NCBI RefSeq assembly: GCF_001647085.1
Contig: NZ_CP015520.1
Location: 62,001 to 126,000, forward strand
Direction: 5' to 3'
DNA length: 64,000 nucleotides
Source: Thermococcus piezophilus
GTDB lineage: Archaea; Methanobacteriota_B; Thermococci; Thermococcales; Thermococcaceae
Both the position numbers and the translations under genes were made by a program. The notes beneath the pieces were generated by a model. It was not told the DNA's origin and searched no databases. It was given only the letters and a program-made list of their open reading frames with translations. Positions 63,451 to 64,000 of the stretch are shown piece after piece. Within the stretch, counting starts at the first letter, position 1, and each line of letters starts with the position of its first letter.

Positions 63451-64000
<550 letters not shown>

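Overview
The window is a stretch of a Thermococcus-type chromosome (Euryarchaeota, Thermococcales). The evidence is archaeal ribosomal proteins eL24/eS28/L7Ae, TATA-type promoters with GGTGAT- or GGAGGTG-type ribosome binding sites, an ADP-dependent phosphofructokinase, an ADP-forming acetyl-CoA synthetase pair, a Nat10-type RNA cytidine acetyltransferase, XerA, and three secreted proteins with the CGP-CTERM tail (Cys-Gly-Pro, hydrophobic stretch, Arg/Lys end) that is typical of Thermococcaceae. I found one tRNA gene, tRNA-Arg(TCT), and no rRNA, CRISPR array or complete insertion sequence.

Layout. 0-10 kb: a broken membrane gene, ndk, the rpl7ae-rps28e-rpl24e operon split from ndk by a secreted-protein gene, a zinc-ribbon protein, two overlapping secreted-protein genes (one an alpha/alpha-toroid repeat protein), a membrane-anchored winged-helix regulator, and a PAPS-reductase/ferredoxin fusion. 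10-21 kb: a broken stomatin-NfeD pair, an MTA/SAH deaminase-like amidohydrolase, asnS, tRNA-Arg, a CGP-CTERM solute-binding protein, a Na+/Ca2+ exchanger-family protein, two tandem NYN-domain proteins and tmcA. 21-31 kb: a biotin ECF transporter set (bioY divergent from its ATPase and permease), membrane proteins, a large DEAD-family helicase, an Lrp regulator and tyrS. 31-40 kb: a CGP-CTERM protein, a complete ABC importer (lipoprotein, fused double permease, ATPase), a DUF447-like protein and a CGP-CTERM metallophosphoesterase. 40-53 kb: a heavily frameshifted Mrr-like nuclease, pgk, a PadR-controlled ABC exporter, endonuclease III, two PhoU/TrkA-C proteins divergent from an MgtE/SLC41-type transporter, and the acetyl-CoA synthetase subunits. 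53-64 kb: a scarred region (frameshifted cysteine synthase, beta-propeller-like remnant, interrupted ThiI-like gene), thiI, a frameshifted nitroreductase, a maleate-isomerase-like enzyme, frameshifted pfkC, xerA-Toprim, sfsA and the start of an M42 peptidase.

Reading the genes together: central carbon genes pgk and pfkC both carry sequences like the Thermococcales glycolytic motif (TATCAC-N5-GTGATA), placed upstream of the TATA box for pgk and downstream for pfkC, as expected for opposite control by the regulator Tgr. About ten genes are interrupted, with roughly twenty frame breaks. The breaks cluster: eight fall in one 2.1 kb gene, while over 60 neighbours are clean. That favours real gene decay, but many breaks lie in homopolymer runs, so assembly error cannot be excluded from sequence alone. 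The most interesting items are the NYN pair in which one copy has lost acidic residues, the overlapping secreted toroid cassette, and the pfkC locus.
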